From contig CAKUYZ010000015.1 of assembly GCA_934717675.1 (NCBI GenBank), positions 1 through 29,177 of the forward strand: 29,177 bases of DNA. The letters are read 5' to 3'. Source of the stretch: an uncultured Bacteroidales bacterium. Its GTDB lineage: Bacteria; Bacteroidota; Bacteroidia; Bacteroidales; Marinilabiliaceae. The notes under the pieces were generated by a model, which was given only the letters and a program-made list of their open reading frames with translations, ran no database searches and was not told where the DNA came from. Positions within the stretch are counted from its first letter, which is position 1; each line of letters starts with the position of its first letter. Below are positions 6,746 to 15,244 of this stretch, in pieces. The translations under genes and the position numbers were made by a program.

Positions 6746-7726
6746 TCAGTTTGCTAAAATGTCATCAATGACCTCGGAGAAGACATCGGCCTCTTTCATC
6801 CCCGCCGCTCTTATCTGCTGCGGGATGAAGCTTGTTGCCGTCTGGCCTGGCGTGGTGTTGACCTCCAGGACAAATGGCGTGCCGTCTTTTTTGACAATGA
6901 AGTCCACCCTCACTATTCCTTTCATGTTCATGAGGTCGTAGACCTCCGAGGCCACGCTCTTGACCCTCTGCGTCGCGCCATCGTCTAGCCTGGCGGGCGT
7001 TATCTCTTGCGTCTTGCCAGGCGTGTATTTGGCCTCGGTGTCAAAGAAGTCATTTTGCGTCACCACCTCAGTGAGTGGGAATATGACCGTGCGGCGGCTG
7101 GTCTTGTAGAGCCCGCACGTGAGCTCAGTGCCCTCCATAAGAGCCTCGATGATGACGTCGTTGCTCTCTTTCCGGGCCGCCTCGATGGCCGGCAGAATCT
7201 GCTCCTGCGTCTTGACCTTGGAGACCCCGAAGCTGGAGCCCGCCGCGGACGGCTTGATAAACATGGGGAGGCCGAACCTCTCCACAATCTCACTCGGGCT
7301 CACCTGCTGACCTGGGCGAACCCTTATGGAGTCGGCTACATGAATGCCGAATGCTCGCAGATAGCTGTTGCACACGAACTTGTCAAAGGTCATGGCGCCA
7401 GTGAGCGCGGGGCATGTGGAGTGCTTGAGGCCTATCATTTCAAAATAGGCTGGCATGAGCCCGTTTTCGCCCGGCACGCCGTGGATGGTGATATAGGCCA
7501 AGTCGAAGGCAATCTTGTGGCCGTCTGCGGAAAACGAGAAATCGTCTCGCAATATTGGATAGTCGCCGCCATTGTAATGGGCAGTCCAGCGGGTGCGCGT
7601 TATCTCGACGGGGATGAGGTCATAGCGCTCATGGTCCATCATGGCCATAAGACCATCTTTGCTGCGTGCGCTGACCTCGGCCTCTGACTGGTAGCCACCG
7701 TAGACGATTGCAACTCTCTTTTTCAT
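6746..7726 (-). CDS. ddl: D-alanine--D-alanine ligase
   Basis: A 326-residue ATP-grasp ligase that joins two D-Ala residues for the peptidoglycan pentapeptide. The N-terminus VAIVYGGYQSEAEVSARS replaces the usual GGxSxEhxVS motif. ITIHGVPGENGLMPAYFEM is the next conserved element, followed by PMFIKPSAAGSSFGVSKV (ATP-binding loop) and VIIEALMEGTELTCGLY. The omega loop contains AKYTPGKTQEITPA with the Lys-Tyr pair that favours D-Ala as second substrate over D-lactate, so a normal (not vancomycin-resistance type) ligase is indicated. The end has VRVDFIVKKDG and LEVNTTPGQTATSFIPQQ, with the metal-binding Glu and Asn. It follows rluD at 60 nt and precedes pth at 4 nt. Confidence 0.97.
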   Translation of the reverse strand: MKKRVAIVYGGYQSEAEVSARSKDGLMAMMDHERYDLIPVEITRTRWTAHYNGGDYPILRDDFSFSADGHKIAFDLAYITIHGVPGENGLMPAYFEMIGLKHSTCPALTGAMTFDKFVCNSYLRAFGIHVADSIRVRPGQQVSPSEIVERFGLPMFIKPSAAGSSFGVSKVKTQEQILPAIEAARKESNDVIIEALMEGTELTCGLYKTSRRTVIFPLTEVVTQNDFFDTEAKYTPGKTQEITPARLDDGATQRVKSVASEVYDLMNMKGIVRVDFIVKKDGTPFVLEVNTTPGQTATSFIPQQIRAAGMKEADVFSEVIDDILAN

Positions 7727-7786
7727 GATAAGTTATGTGTGTATACTTTGCTGAGTAAAAGTGTCTTTACGCGACAGACATGTCCT

Positions 7787-8884
7787 CTATTGCCTGCCGC
7801 TGACATATGTCCGCCACCGCTCCACGCAGGCCGTCATGTCTGCCGCCACTTCTGAGTCGAACAGCATGCGCTCTCCGGATGCGGGGTGCGTGAAGCCAAG
7901 CGTCTTGGCGTGGAGCGCCTGCCTCGGCAACAGGGCCAGGCAGTTGGTCACAAACTGGCGGTATTTTGGGAATGTGGTGCCGCGGAGGATCTGGTCGCCG
8001 CCATAGTGCGCATCGCCAAAGAGCGGGTGGCCAATGTGGCGGAAGTGGGCTCTGATCTGGTGCGTGCGCCCCGTCTCCAGGCGGCAGCGGACCAGAGAGA
8101 CATAGCCGAGCCGCTCCAGCACCTCGTAGTGCGTGACGGCGTGCTTGCCTATGCCACTGTCCTCGGGGTAGACGTCCATCACCTTTCGGTCTCGCTGGCT
8201 GCGGCCAATGTTGCCGCGGATGGTGCCGCAGTCAGCCTCCATCAGTCCCCACACCAAAGCTATGTATGACCTTTCGGTGGTCTTTTCAAAGAACTGGCGG
8301 GCCAAATCCATCTTGGCAGGCTCGGTCTTAGCCACGACGAGGAGGCCCGACGTGTCCTTATCGATCCTGTGGACGAGCCCAGGCCTCGGGTCATTGACGT
8401 CGGCGAACATGGGCAGCCCGCGCAGGTGCCACGCCAAGGCGTTGACCAGCGTGCCGTCATGATTTCCGACTCCAGGGTGGACGCACATGCCCGCTGGCTT
8501 ATTGACCACTAGCAGGTCATCGTCTTCATACACAATGTCTAACGGGATGTCTTGCGGCACTATCTCGACCTCGTGCGGCGGATAGCTCATGACGATGCTT
8601 ATCTGGTCGGCTGGCTTGACGCGATAGTTGGCCTTGACGGGCTTGCCGTTGACAAGTATGTTGCCGGCCTCAGCGGCAGCCTGCACCTTGGTGCGTGAAG
8701 CGTGGGCCACATGGTCCACCACGTATTTGTCTATCCTGACGAGGCCTTGATTACGATCTGCCTCAAAATGATAGTGTTCAAAAAGTTCTCCGCCCGCGGC
8801 GCCATCAGTTTGTCCGTCATCGTCGGCATCCAGCTCCTGCTCCTCGTCCCAGTCTTCCCCGTCCCTCATCTCCTCGTTACTCAT
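7787..8884 (-). CDS. rluD: RluD-family 23S rRNA pseudouridine synthase
   Basis: 365 residues from the ATG at 8884. The family isomerises uridines to pseudouridine in 23S rRNA helix 69 (RluD) or related sites. An acidic N-terminal tail (about 1-45, many Asp/Glu) precedes an S4 RNA-binding domain (VRIDKYVVDHVAHASRTKVQ, about 49-68). The catalytic domain has LLVVNKPAGMCVHPG (about 124-138), the signature HRIDKDTSGLLVVAK with catalytic Asp175, the RSQRDRKVMDV loop, and LETGRTHQIRAHFRHIGHPLFGDAHYGG. The start overlaps the PASTA gene stop by 8 nt, which supports translational coupling. An earlier in-frame ATG at 8905 would add seven residues deeper into the upstream gene and is less likely. RluD is the best match, though target specificity among RluA/C/D relatives is inferred. 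Confidence 0.93.
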   Translation of the reverse strand: MSNEEMRDGEDWDEEQELDADDDGQTDGAAGGELFEHYHFEADRNQGLVRIDKYVVDHVAHASRTKVQAAAEAGNILVNGKPVKANYRVKPADQISIVMSYPPHEVEIVPQDIPLDIVYEDDDLLVVNKPAGMCVHPGVGNHDGTLVNALAWHLRGLPMFADVNDPRPGLVHRIDKDTSGLLVVAKTEPAKMDLARQFFEKTTERSYIALVWGLMEADCGTIRGNIGRSQRDRKVMDVYPEDSGIGKHAVTHYEVLERLGYVSLVRCRLETGRTHQIRAHFRHIGHPLFGDAHYGGDQILRGTTFPKYRQFVTNCLALLPRQALHAKTLGFTHPASGERMLFDSEVAADMTACVERWRTYVSGRQ

Positions 8885-9680
8885 CTTCCAACATATGCTC
8901 GGCAAGTTTGCCCATGTCTGTGGACAGCCACAGGTTTACTGGCGACCATGCGTCGACAGTCCCCGCCGAGCTATCGGGAGACTGACGGAAGACGATGGCC
9001 TGCGCCGAGTCTGAGGCCGTGCGCACAGAGGCGTCGAACGCCACTCCGCCAACGCTCAGGCGCGCCTCGGCTAGGGCGGATATGGCATCATCGTATTGCA
9101 GGCCAACAATGTTGGGGACGATGGCCGCGCCCTCCATGTCCCCTCGGCCCACCACCAGGTCCACGCTAGAGCCCTTGGGCAGCCGCTCCCCCGCGTTGAC
9201 GGCCTTGCCGGCCACAGACTGCTTGAGCACCAGGCCATTGTATGGGCTTGGCACTGAGTCTACCCGCCCCAGGATCAGGCCCGCGTTTTGCAGGTTGACC
9301 TTGGCGTTGCGGAACGAGAAATTGACAAGCGCGGGCATGGCCGTCATCTCTTTTGAGAAAGCGTTTATGGTGATGTATATGGTGCGCCCTTTCTTGACTT
9401 TTTTGCCGGCCTCGGGGATCTGGTCCACAATGGCGCCAGGCCTCACGTCTGCCCGGTAGATGGAGTCGATGAGCCTCAGATCCAGGTCGCCGTTGCGCAC
9501 CTCGTCTTGCACCTCGGCCTGTAGCTGGCCAACGAGCTGCGGCACCACCACGGTGCGCCCGGAGTTGGTGTATATGCCCAGGAGCCAACTGGTGAGAGAG
9601 AGCAGCACGACGATGGCCACGACGGCCAAGGCCACCTGAATCCAGAAAACCCTAGACTTCAAGAAATTGATGAAACTCAT
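8877..9680 (-). CDS. membrane-anchored PASTA-domain protein
   Basis: A 267-residue single-pass membrane protein: short cytoplasmic N-terminus, TM helix at about 13-35, then three PASTA-like domains outside the cytoplasm (about 43-107, 112-178 and 186-254). The first contains VVVPQLVG and the PGAIVDQIPEAGKKVKKG pattern, the third VPNIVGLQYDDAISAL. PASTA domains are known from penicillin-binding proteins and PknB-type kinases, where they bind peptidoglycan fragments or help localise the protein. Here no kinase or transpeptidase domain is attached, the common arrangement in Bacteroidota. It is the first gene of a run with rluD, ddl and pth, and ddl suggests a loose link to cell-wall synthesis. 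Ligand and role are unknown. Confidence 0.9.
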   Translation of the reverse strand: MSFINFLKSRVFWIQVALAVVAIVVLLSLTSWLLGIYTNSGRTVVVPQLVGQLQAEVQDEVRNGDLDLRLIDSIYRADVRPGAIVDQIPEAGKKVKKGRTIYITINAFSKEMTAMPALVNFSFRNAKVNLQNAGLILGRVDSVPSPYNGLVLKQSVAGKAVNAGERLPKGSSVDLVVGRGDMEGAAIVPNIVGLQYDDAISALAEARLSVGGVAFDASVRTASDSAQAIVFRQSPDSSAGTVDAWSPVNLWLSTDMGKLAEHMLEDE

Positions 9681-9698
9681 TTTTTAAAACGATTAGAG

Positions 9699-9715
9699 GC
9701 GCGCCGCAGGCGCGC
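9699..9715. repeat. 7-bp GC hairpin in the PASTA gene leader
   Basis: GCGCGCC (9699-9705) and GGCGCGC (9709-9715) pair perfectly around a 3-nt loop. On the minus strand this lies 19 nt before the PASTA gene ATG and just at the predicted 5' end of a transcript from the 9724-9731 box. It may stabilise the 5' end or affect translation; no T-run follows, so it is not an intrinsic terminator. Confidence 0.5.
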
Positions 9716-9723
9716 ACGGAAAC

Positions 9724-9731
9724 CAAAAATA
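9724..9731 (-). promoter_or_regulatory. candidate -7 box (TATTTTTG) for PASTA/rluD/ddl/pth
   Basis: The minus strand reads TATTTTTG, matching TAnnTTTG. TTTG motifs exist upstream, but none at the preferred 19-21 nt spacing (the nearest candidates give 15 nt or 6 nt). It lies between the rpmH terminator and the PASTA gene, where a promoter is needed. Moderate to low confidence. Confidence 0.35.
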
Positions 9732-9746
9732 GCAAAACAAACGATA

Positions 9747-9775
9747 CAAAAAAAGCCCCGAATCTCTTCGGAGCT
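9747..9775 (-). terminator. rpmH intrinsic terminator
   Basis: Minus strand: AGCTCCGAA, loop GAGA, TTCGGGGCT (9754-9775), a 9-bp stem with one U-G pair, followed by TTTTTTTG. It begins 21 nt after the rpmH stop. A textbook Rho-independent terminator with a GNRA loop. Confidence 0.92.
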
Positions 9776-9796
9776 GTCTTTTGCCAGTCTCAAAGA

Positions 9797-9958
9797 CTAG
9801 TAAGCCTTGCCCTTTGCCTCGTCGGAAACAGTGAGTTTCTTACGACCCTTGGCGCGGCGAGCGGCCAGAACCCTGCGGCCATTCTTGGTAGACATCCTCT
9901 GACGGAAGCCATGCTTATTGACGCGCTTACGGTTCGAAGGTTGAAATGTCCTCTTCAT
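9797..9958 (-). CDS. rpmH: 50S ribosomal protein L34
   Basis: A 53-residue, very basic protein found by translating the minus strand between the TPR and PASTA genes. It begins MKRTFQPSNRKRVNKHGFR, the hallmark L34 start, continues QRMSTKNGRRVLAARRAKGR, and ends KKLTVSDEAKGKAY. L34 is part of the large ribosomal subunit. The family is normally 44-53 residues, so this is full length. It is monocistronic: a good promoter lies about 40-70 nt upstream of the ATG and a strong terminator begins 21 nt after the stop. In many bacteria rpmH sits near dnaA and rnpA; neither is next to it here, as is usual in Bacteroidales. Confidence 0.98.
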   Translation of the reverse strand: MKRTFQPSNRKRVNKHGFRQRMSTKNGRRVLAARRAKGRKKLTVSDEAKGKAY

Positions 9959-9996
9959 CGTACGATTACTTTAATGGATTGAATTCAAATCGGGCG

Positions 9997-10028
9997 TAAA
10001 GTTAACGCTTTAGCTCGAAAGAAACAAA
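9997..10028 (-). promoter_or_regulatory. rpmH promoter, Bacteroidota type
   Basis: On the minus strand TTTG (10025-10028) lies exactly 20 nt upstream of TAACTTTA (9997-10004), a 7-of-8 match to TAnnTTTG. Spacing and both boxes fit the primary sigma factor consensus of this phylum. Transcription would start near 9990, giving a leader of about 30 nt. It is the best-formed promoter in the window. Confidence 0.8.
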
Positions 10029-10070
10029 GGGTGCCGCGTTTTTTGCCCTCACAGCTTCCCGTCCTTCACG

Positions 10071-12155
10071 CTATTGCTTTGTCTTATAGCGTTTTATGAC
10101 GTTATATGCCTTAAACATGCCCAACTCTCCCGCTCGGCTAAGATCTGCCACGCCATCATCTTCCATGCCCTCGTGAATCTTTATTATGCCGCGGTTGAAG
10201 TAGGCCTCGGCGAACTGGTCATAGATCCCTATGGCCTTGTCTAGCAGTTCGAGGGCCCGCTTGAACTCTTTGCGTTGGCAGAAGACAAGGCTCATGTTGT
10301 AATAAGCGAACTCGTTGTCAGGCTCCAGCTCCACCACTTTTTGCAGGTCTTGCATCACCAGGTCATAGTCCATCACTGTGACCTCGCCGCGGATGTTTCG
10401 GGCTCCGCCCATAAGGTCGCCATCCATGGCCTGGTATCCGTCAGAGTCCATATCTCGGATGGTCTCGACCATCTTGTATCGCGCTGCCGCCCTGTTGAAG
10501 AGCGCGACGACATTGTCCGGCTCTTTGATGAGGCATGCGGAGAAGTCGGTCAGCGCGCTGTTGTAGTTCATGACGATGGCGTAGAGCGTACCGCGCAGCA
10601 GGTAGAGCGACGCGTCCCACGGGTCTTGCTCCAACCTCTTGTTGACGGAGCCGATCATAGTGAACACCTTGGCAGAGACCTCATCACTGGCCACGTCGCG
10701 GTTTGTCACCACCATCTTACGCTCGGCCAGCCCCAAGGCGTTGAACTTGACCACGGAGGGGCTATAATATGGGGCGTTTGGGAGGAGCGTGTCGGCCGAG
10801 AAGAACGAGAGGCTGAAGGCTGGCTCCAGGTCTATGGCAATGTCTCGGTCTTGCACACGGCCTCGGATGGTCTCTTTGTTCTCTTGCCGCAGCTTGTCAT
10901 CAGTGTCTCCGAAGTCGGCCACGACGACCATCTGGTCATATTTTTTCATGTCGTCGTCGTTTTTGCCGCGGCTGCCCTTCTTCTTGTCGGCCGCGTCGGA
11001 GCCAGGCTTGTCGGCGTTTGCAGAAGCCTCGAGCGCCCTCTTGGTCTTCTCCTGCTCAAAGGTGACGGCGGTCATATAGTCCACCTCGGAACCTTTGACG
11101 TCTCCCATCTGCCTCTTGGCCACAGCCCTCTGCGCATAGGCGGGGCCGAAGTCTGGGTGCTTGGCAATGATGATGTTGAGGTCTTGCAGGGCGTTGTAGC
11201 TTTGGCCGAGCTGGCCGTATATGATGGCGCGGTTGAAGAGGACAATGTCATCTGACGGGTCGATGGCCAAGGCCTTGGAGAAATCGTCCGCCGCGCGGTT
11301 GAGGTCGCCGGCCTCGGCTCGGAGCATGCCCCGGTTCTGATAGGCCATCTTGTTTTTGGGGTCGAGCCTCAGAGCCTCGTCGAGGTCGGCCTCGCAGCCT
11401 CGCATATCGTCGAGGTTATATTTCGTTATGGCCCTGTTGACGTAAACAAACGGGTCTTTGGGCCTCAGCTCTGCCAGGCGGTCATAGCACTCCAGAGCCT
11501 TGGTGAACTCTCTCTGCTGGTAGTGCAGCATGCCCAGATATGTGAAGGCCTCTGGCGAGTAGGCGTTTATCTTGGCCGCCCTCTCGAACTCGCCCATGGC
11601 TGTGGCCGTGTCTCCCTTCTCCACGTAGGCTATGCCGCGATAGAGGATGGCGGCCACATTGTTTTTGTCTATTTTGAGCAGCTTGTCATATTGCGCTATC
11701 GCGTTGCTATATTCCTTGAGGTTGATGCTGGCGATGCCTGAGTTGAGGAGCATGTTGACGTTTTCCGGCTCATAGGAGAGGCCCTTGTCAAAGTCTTCTC
11801 GCGCGGCGGCGGGCCTGTCCATCCTGAGGCGGGCTATGCCCCTGAGGTTGTAGGCCCCGACGAGGAACGGGTTGATGTCTAACGCCACGTTGCAGTCAGC
11901 CTCGCAGCCGGTGAGGTCGTCAAGATAGAACTTGGCCACGGCGCGATAGTAGTAGGGGTCGGCGAGGTATGGCTTGACTATGATGACACGGTTAAAATAT
12001 TGAATGGAGAGCACATAGTCCTCAAAATATAAGGCGTTTCGCCCCACCTGCATCATGCGGTTGGTGTTGACCTGCGCCGATGCGTTACTGCAAGCCAAGA
12101 GCGCGGCCACCAGGGCCAGGAGGAGCCTCAGGGCCCTATTCGTCGTCTTCATCAT
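10071..12155 (-). CDS. exported tetratricopeptide-repeat protein
   Basis: About 694 residues if started at the ATG at 12155 (ATGs at 12152 and 12161 are also possible). A signal sequence spans about 1-28 (basic start, long Leu/Ala run, then SNASAQ); LLAC inside it could also be a lipobox, so export is clear but lipidation is open. TPR units fill about 33-370 (for example YYYRAVAKFYLDDLTGCEADCNVAL and AYQNRGMLRAEAGDLNRAADDF) and again about 520-685. Between them lies a charged linker rich in Lys and Asp (KKKGSRGKNDDDMKK) and a non-TPR segment with SLSFFSADTLLPNAPYYSPSV. TPRs act as protein-binding scaffolds; the partner is unknown. Its start overlaps the end of the helicase gene, which itself has TPR-like repeats at its C-terminus. 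Confidence 0.88.
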   Translation of the reverse strand: MMKTTNRALRLLLALVAALLACSNASAQVNTNRMMQVGRNALYFEDYVLSIQYFNRVIIVKPYLADPYYYRAVAKFYLDDLTGCEADCNVALDINPFLVGAYNLRGIARLRMDRPAAAREDFDKGLSYEPENVNMLLNSGIASINLKEYSNAIAQYDKLLKIDKNNVAAILYRGIAYVEKGDTATAMGEFERAAKINAYSPEAFTYLGMLHYQQREFTKALECYDRLAELRPKDPFVYVNRAITKYNLDDMRGCEADLDEALRLDPKNKMAYQNRGMLRAEAGDLNRAADDFSKALAIDPSDDIVLFNRAIIYGQLGQSYNALQDLNIIIAKHPDFGPAYAQRAVAKRQMGDVKGSEVDYMTAVTFEQEKTKRALEASANADKPGSDAADKKKGSRGKNDDDMKKYDQMVVVADFGDTDDKLRQENKETIRGRVQDRDIAIDLEPAFSLSFFSADTLLPNAPYYSPSVVKFNALGLAERKMVVTNRDVASDEVSAKVFTMIGSVNKRLEQDPWDASLYLLRGTLYAIVMNYNSALTDFSACLIKEPDNVVALFNRAAARYKMVETIRDMDSDGYQAMDGDLMGGARNIRGEVTVMDYDLVMQDLQKVVELEPDNEFAYYNMSLVFCQRKEFKRALELLDKAIGIYDQFAEAYFNRGIIKIHEGMEDDGVADLSRAGELGMFKAYNVIKRYKTKQ

Positions 12156-14178
12156 TCTCATCAAATTGATCGGCCAGACGCTCATATCTGTCGGCCTCTT
12201 TTTCTTCACCCATCTTCCGGCAGACCTTGGCCAAGGCCTCCAATGTCTCGCGGTCCACACCCATGGCCAAGACATCGCACAGGTCGGCCTTGGCCTTTTC
12301 CCAGCGGCCAAGCCCCATCAAGGCCTTGGCGCGCAGCCTCAGCGCCACCCCTCTTCTGCGTTTTTTCTTCAGCGCGCCGGGTCGCAGGGCCACGTCAAGA
12401 TCCTCCACCGCCTGCTCCAAGTCTCCCGCCTCCACATCCACCTCGGCGCGGAGCATACGCGCGTCGGCATAGTCGGGAGCCAGGGTCAGAGCCTTGGCCA
12501 GATTGGCCTTGGCCGCGCGGGCGTCGTCATATTTATGTAGGCACTCGCTTGCCATGAGATAATACTCGTAGGCGAACTCGAAGTTCTTCTCCATCATGCG
12601 CCTCTGCTTGTCTAGCAAGGCGTCTATCTGCGCCTGGAGTTTGTCTATGACCGCCAGGCGGCGAGCCATATACCTCATCACCACAGGGTTGGTCAACGCC
12701 TGCGGCGAGAGGGTGAAAGACTCCATCAGCGAAGCCACCGCGGAGCGGAAGTCATGGCGCGCGAAAGCGTCGGAGGCGTCGGAGGCCAAAGCCCTGGCCC
12801 TGGCTCCGTCCAACTCGCCACTGATGACGGCCTCGTTGTTGGCCCCATAGGAGAAGTCGCGGACAATGGAGTTTGTCTTAATATCCGCCAACGTGACGGG
12901 TTTGCGCAAGACAATGCCCGCCAAGGTCCGGCAGCGGCTCAGAGCCACATAGACCTGCCCGCAGGCGAAAGCCCCGCGCCCAAGGTCGATGATGACATGG
13001 TCAAACGTGAGGCCCTGGCTCTTGTGGATGGTGATGGCCCAGGCCAGCTTCAGAGGCAACTGACGGAAAGAGCCGAGAAGCTCAGACACCACCTTATGCG
13101 CCTTCTCGTCATAGCGATAGCGGACGTTTTCCCACACTTCGTTCTCAACGAAATAGGAATCGTGAGTGGTTTCTCCCTCGGCGCTCTCCCTGGCCACGCG
13201 AACCCACACGCCATCGTCTTCCAAGCCCTCCACCACGCCAACTGTGCCGTTGAACCACCGGCCTTCCTCGGTATCGTTACGGACAAAGACCACCTGAGCG
13301 TCTTCTTTGAGCATCAGAGACTTGAGCGTTGGGAGCGAGGTCTCGGGGAAGTCACCCTCCACCACGCCCACATAGGTGCGCTCCGGAGTGTCTAGCTCCT
13401 TTAGGCGAGTGTCATTGATGAGGTCGCACGTGGCCCTTGTGGCCGTGAGGGTGATGTACATCTGATCTTCTGCCGGCTCAAAAGACGGATCGACACGCGT
13501 GTTGACCCGCGCCATGTCTTGTTCCGAGACCTGCCCCACCCTGACGCGGTCTAGGAGCGAGAGGAAGTCGGCCTCGCGCTGCCTGTAAACTTTGCGCAGC
13601 TCCACCTGCACAAGCCTGATGGAGCCGAAGACAGCCGCGCCAAAGAAATAGGGCGTAGTGTAAAAGCGGCGCAAGATGTCCCAATCTTGCCCTTTCACCA
13701 CGGGCTCCAACTGAAAAGCGTCTCCCACGAGAAGCATCTGCTTGCCGCCGAAAGGCTCGGTGCGCCGCCCTTTGACATAGGTTCGCAGCACCCTGTCAAT
13801 AAAGTCAAGGACATCGGCCCTGACCATTGAGACCTCGTCAATGATGATGAGCTCCACCTCTTGAAGGAGCTTGATTTTGTCAGAGTTGAACCTCTGCATC
13901 TCTCGCACGCGCGAAGGCGTAGAGTAGTTCACGTCGTCGAGGGCGAACGGCTGGAGCGGTATCTTGAAGAAAGAGTGGAGAGTGACGCCACCCGCATTGA
14001 CCGCCGCCACGCCCGTAGGGGCCAAGACGACGGTTTTCTTCTTGACATTCTGCACAATATAGCGCAAAAAGGTGGACTTGCCCGTGCCGGCGCGTCCCGT
14101 CATGAAGACGGAGGACGACGTTTCCGCCACGAGTTTCCAGATGTTTTGGAACTCCTTATTGTCCAGCTCAATGTCCAT
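12136..14178 (-). CDS. Pif1/RecD-like SF1B helicase with C-terminal TPR region
   Basis: 680 residues. The N-terminal two thirds is a superfamily 1 helicase: Walker A TGRAGTGKST (27-36), LAPTGVAAVNAGGVTLHSFF (motif Ia), Walker B IIIDEVSM (111-118), motif III VGDAFQLEPV (151-160), VELRKVYRQ (192-200, motif IV), AITIHKSQGLTFDHVIIDLG (381-400, motif V) and QVYVALSRCR (408-417, motif VI). These match Pif1/RecD-type 5'-to-3' DNA helicases, active on forks, G-quadruplexes or R-loops. The C-terminal third (about 530-665) has TPR-like helices, for example ARAAKANLAKALTLAPDYADARMLRAEVDVEAGDLEQAVEDL, then an acidic tail. The ATG at 14178 starts just ahead of Walker A, as usual for the family. The gene ends inside the exported TPR gene. 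Confidence 0.9.
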   Translation of the reverse strand: MDIELDNKEFQNIWKLVAETSSSVFMTGRAGTGKSTFLRYIVQNVKKKTVVLAPTGVAAVNAGGVTLHSFFKIPLQPFALDDVNYSTPSRVREMQRFNSDKIKLLQEVELIIIDEVSMVRADVLDFIDRVLRTYVKGRRTEPFGGKQMLLVGDAFQLEPVVKGQDWDILRRFYTTPYFFGAAVFGSIRLVQVELRKVYRQREADFLSLLDRVRVGQVSEQDMARVNTRVDPSFEPAEDQMYITLTATRATCDLINDTRLKELDTPERTYVGVVEGDFPETSLPTLKSLMLKEDAQVVFVRNDTEEGRWFNGTVGVVEGLEDDGVWVRVARESAEGETTHDSYFVENEVWENVRYRYDEKAHKVVSELLGSFRQLPLKLAWAITIHKSQGLTFDHVIIDLGRGAFACGQVYVALSRCRTLAGIVLRKPVTLADIKTNSIVRDFSYGANNEAVISGELDGARARALASDASDAFARHDFRSAVASLMESFTLSPQALTNPVVMRYMARRLAVIDKLQAQIDALLDKQRRMMEKNFEFAYEYYLMASECLHKYDDARAAKANLAKALTLAPDYADARMLRAEVDVEAGDLEQAVEDLDVALRPGALKKKRRRGVALRLRAKALMGLGRWEKAKADLCDVLAMGVDRETLEALAKVCRKMGEEKEADRYERLADQFDENDEDDE

Positions 14179-14235
14179 ATAACGCTTGGCAGGTGGGTGA
14201 AAAGACAGCCGGAGAGCCTAGCCCCCGACGCCGCG

Positions 14236-15234
14236 TCAGAGGTTGGAACCGCGATATACCCCGCGTTTGAAGAGCGAGGAGCGGCCCGCGGTGGATCTCT
14301 TGCCGAAATAGTATGACACATCGACAATGGGCCATATGGCGGCGTGGCTGTCGATGTCGCGATAATGTGCGAAACTGGTGAGGAAGCCTAGTTTGGCACT
14401 CCATCGGCCGGTGAAGAAATATTCGCCCTCGGCCTGAATTTCCACGGCGTGGTGGCTGCTGAACGTGCCCACGTGGTAGGCTATGCCGCCGTGCAGGTTG
14501 ATGCGGTTGGTGATGCGCCCATCCGCCCACAGTTTGAGCCTGGCTCGGAAGCCCGACCCCGTGAGCGTCTCGCCGCGGTTTGCCAAAAAGTGGAAACGGA
14601 CTTGGCGCAAGTCATCGGCACCGGAGAAATTGCCGCCGCCATAGAGGCCCAGGCCGGCAGTGAGGATGAGATAGGCCGAGCCGTCGGAGCAGTTGGGGTC
14701 GGTGAACCATGCGCGCGAGAGCAGCATCTCGTGGCCCAGCTCGAAGACGAGCGGGATGTCTGCCTCTGGCTCTATGACGCGCTCCACCTTGGCCCCTTGC
14801 GCTAGGCTCATGCCCGGATAGGCATTGGCAATGTTGAAACGCGAAGACAAGAACCATCTCTTTTGGAAGACGCGCCACAGCGCCTTGACGTAGACCGATG
14901 GGCGCAGCACGTCTTGCGCCATGTAGGTTGACAGCTCCAAGCGGCCAGTCAGCCCCCAGCGCGAGGCCGAGAGCAGGCTGACGTTGCCCGCCTTCTCATA
15001 GACCACGCCCGCCGACTCGGCGTGCCACAGCACATCGTCTCGGCGGCCATGGCGGTTGCTGTCCAGAATCCCTTTTTTCTGCTCGCCGTGGTCATCCGCC
15101 TTGCGCGGGTTGTAGCGTATGACGCCCGAATACCAGTCGCCACCCTCAATCTGCGCCCAAGCGCACTGGTGCGCGGCGAGAGCCGCGCCCAGAGCCAAAA
15201 CAGCGAGAAAGCGCCTTGCGGGAAATGAGAGCAT
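14236..15234 (-). CDS. predicted outer-membrane or periplasmic protein, function unknown
   Basis: A 332-residue exported protein. The signal peptide is about 1-28 (FPARRFLAVLALGAALAAHQCAWA before Q, given here in outline). The mature part alternates hydrophobic and polar residues with many aromatic and Gly residues, as in outer-membrane barrels: FQKRWFLSSRFNIANAYPG, RVRFHFLANRGETL-like strands, INLHGGIAYHVGTF, AVEIQAEGEYFFTGRW, and an aromatic-ended strand IVDVSYYFGKRS near the C-terminus. I do not recognise a named family. It starts 10 nt after the transglycosylase stop and lies 57 nt before the helicase gene, so it is likely cotranscribed with an envelope enzyme. Barrel prediction is an inference from pattern only. 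Confidence 0.7.
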   Translation of the reverse strand: MLSFPARRFLAVLALGAALAAHQCAWAQIEGGDWYSGVIRYNPRKADDHGEQKKGILDSNRHGRRDDVLWHAESAGVVYEKAGNVSLLSASRWGLTGRLELSTYMAQDVLRPSVYVKALWRVFQKRWFLSSRFNIANAYPGMSLAQGAKVERVIEPEADIPLVFELGHEMLLSRAWFTDPNCSDGSAYLILTAGLGLYGGGNFSGADDLRQVRFHFLANRGETLTGSGFRARLKLWADGRITNRINLHGGIAYHVGTFSSHHAVEIQAEGEYFFTGRWSAKLGFLTSFAHYRDIDSHAAIWPIVDVSYYFGKRSTAGRSSLFKRGVYRGSNL

Positions 15235-15244
15235 CTGCGAGTTT

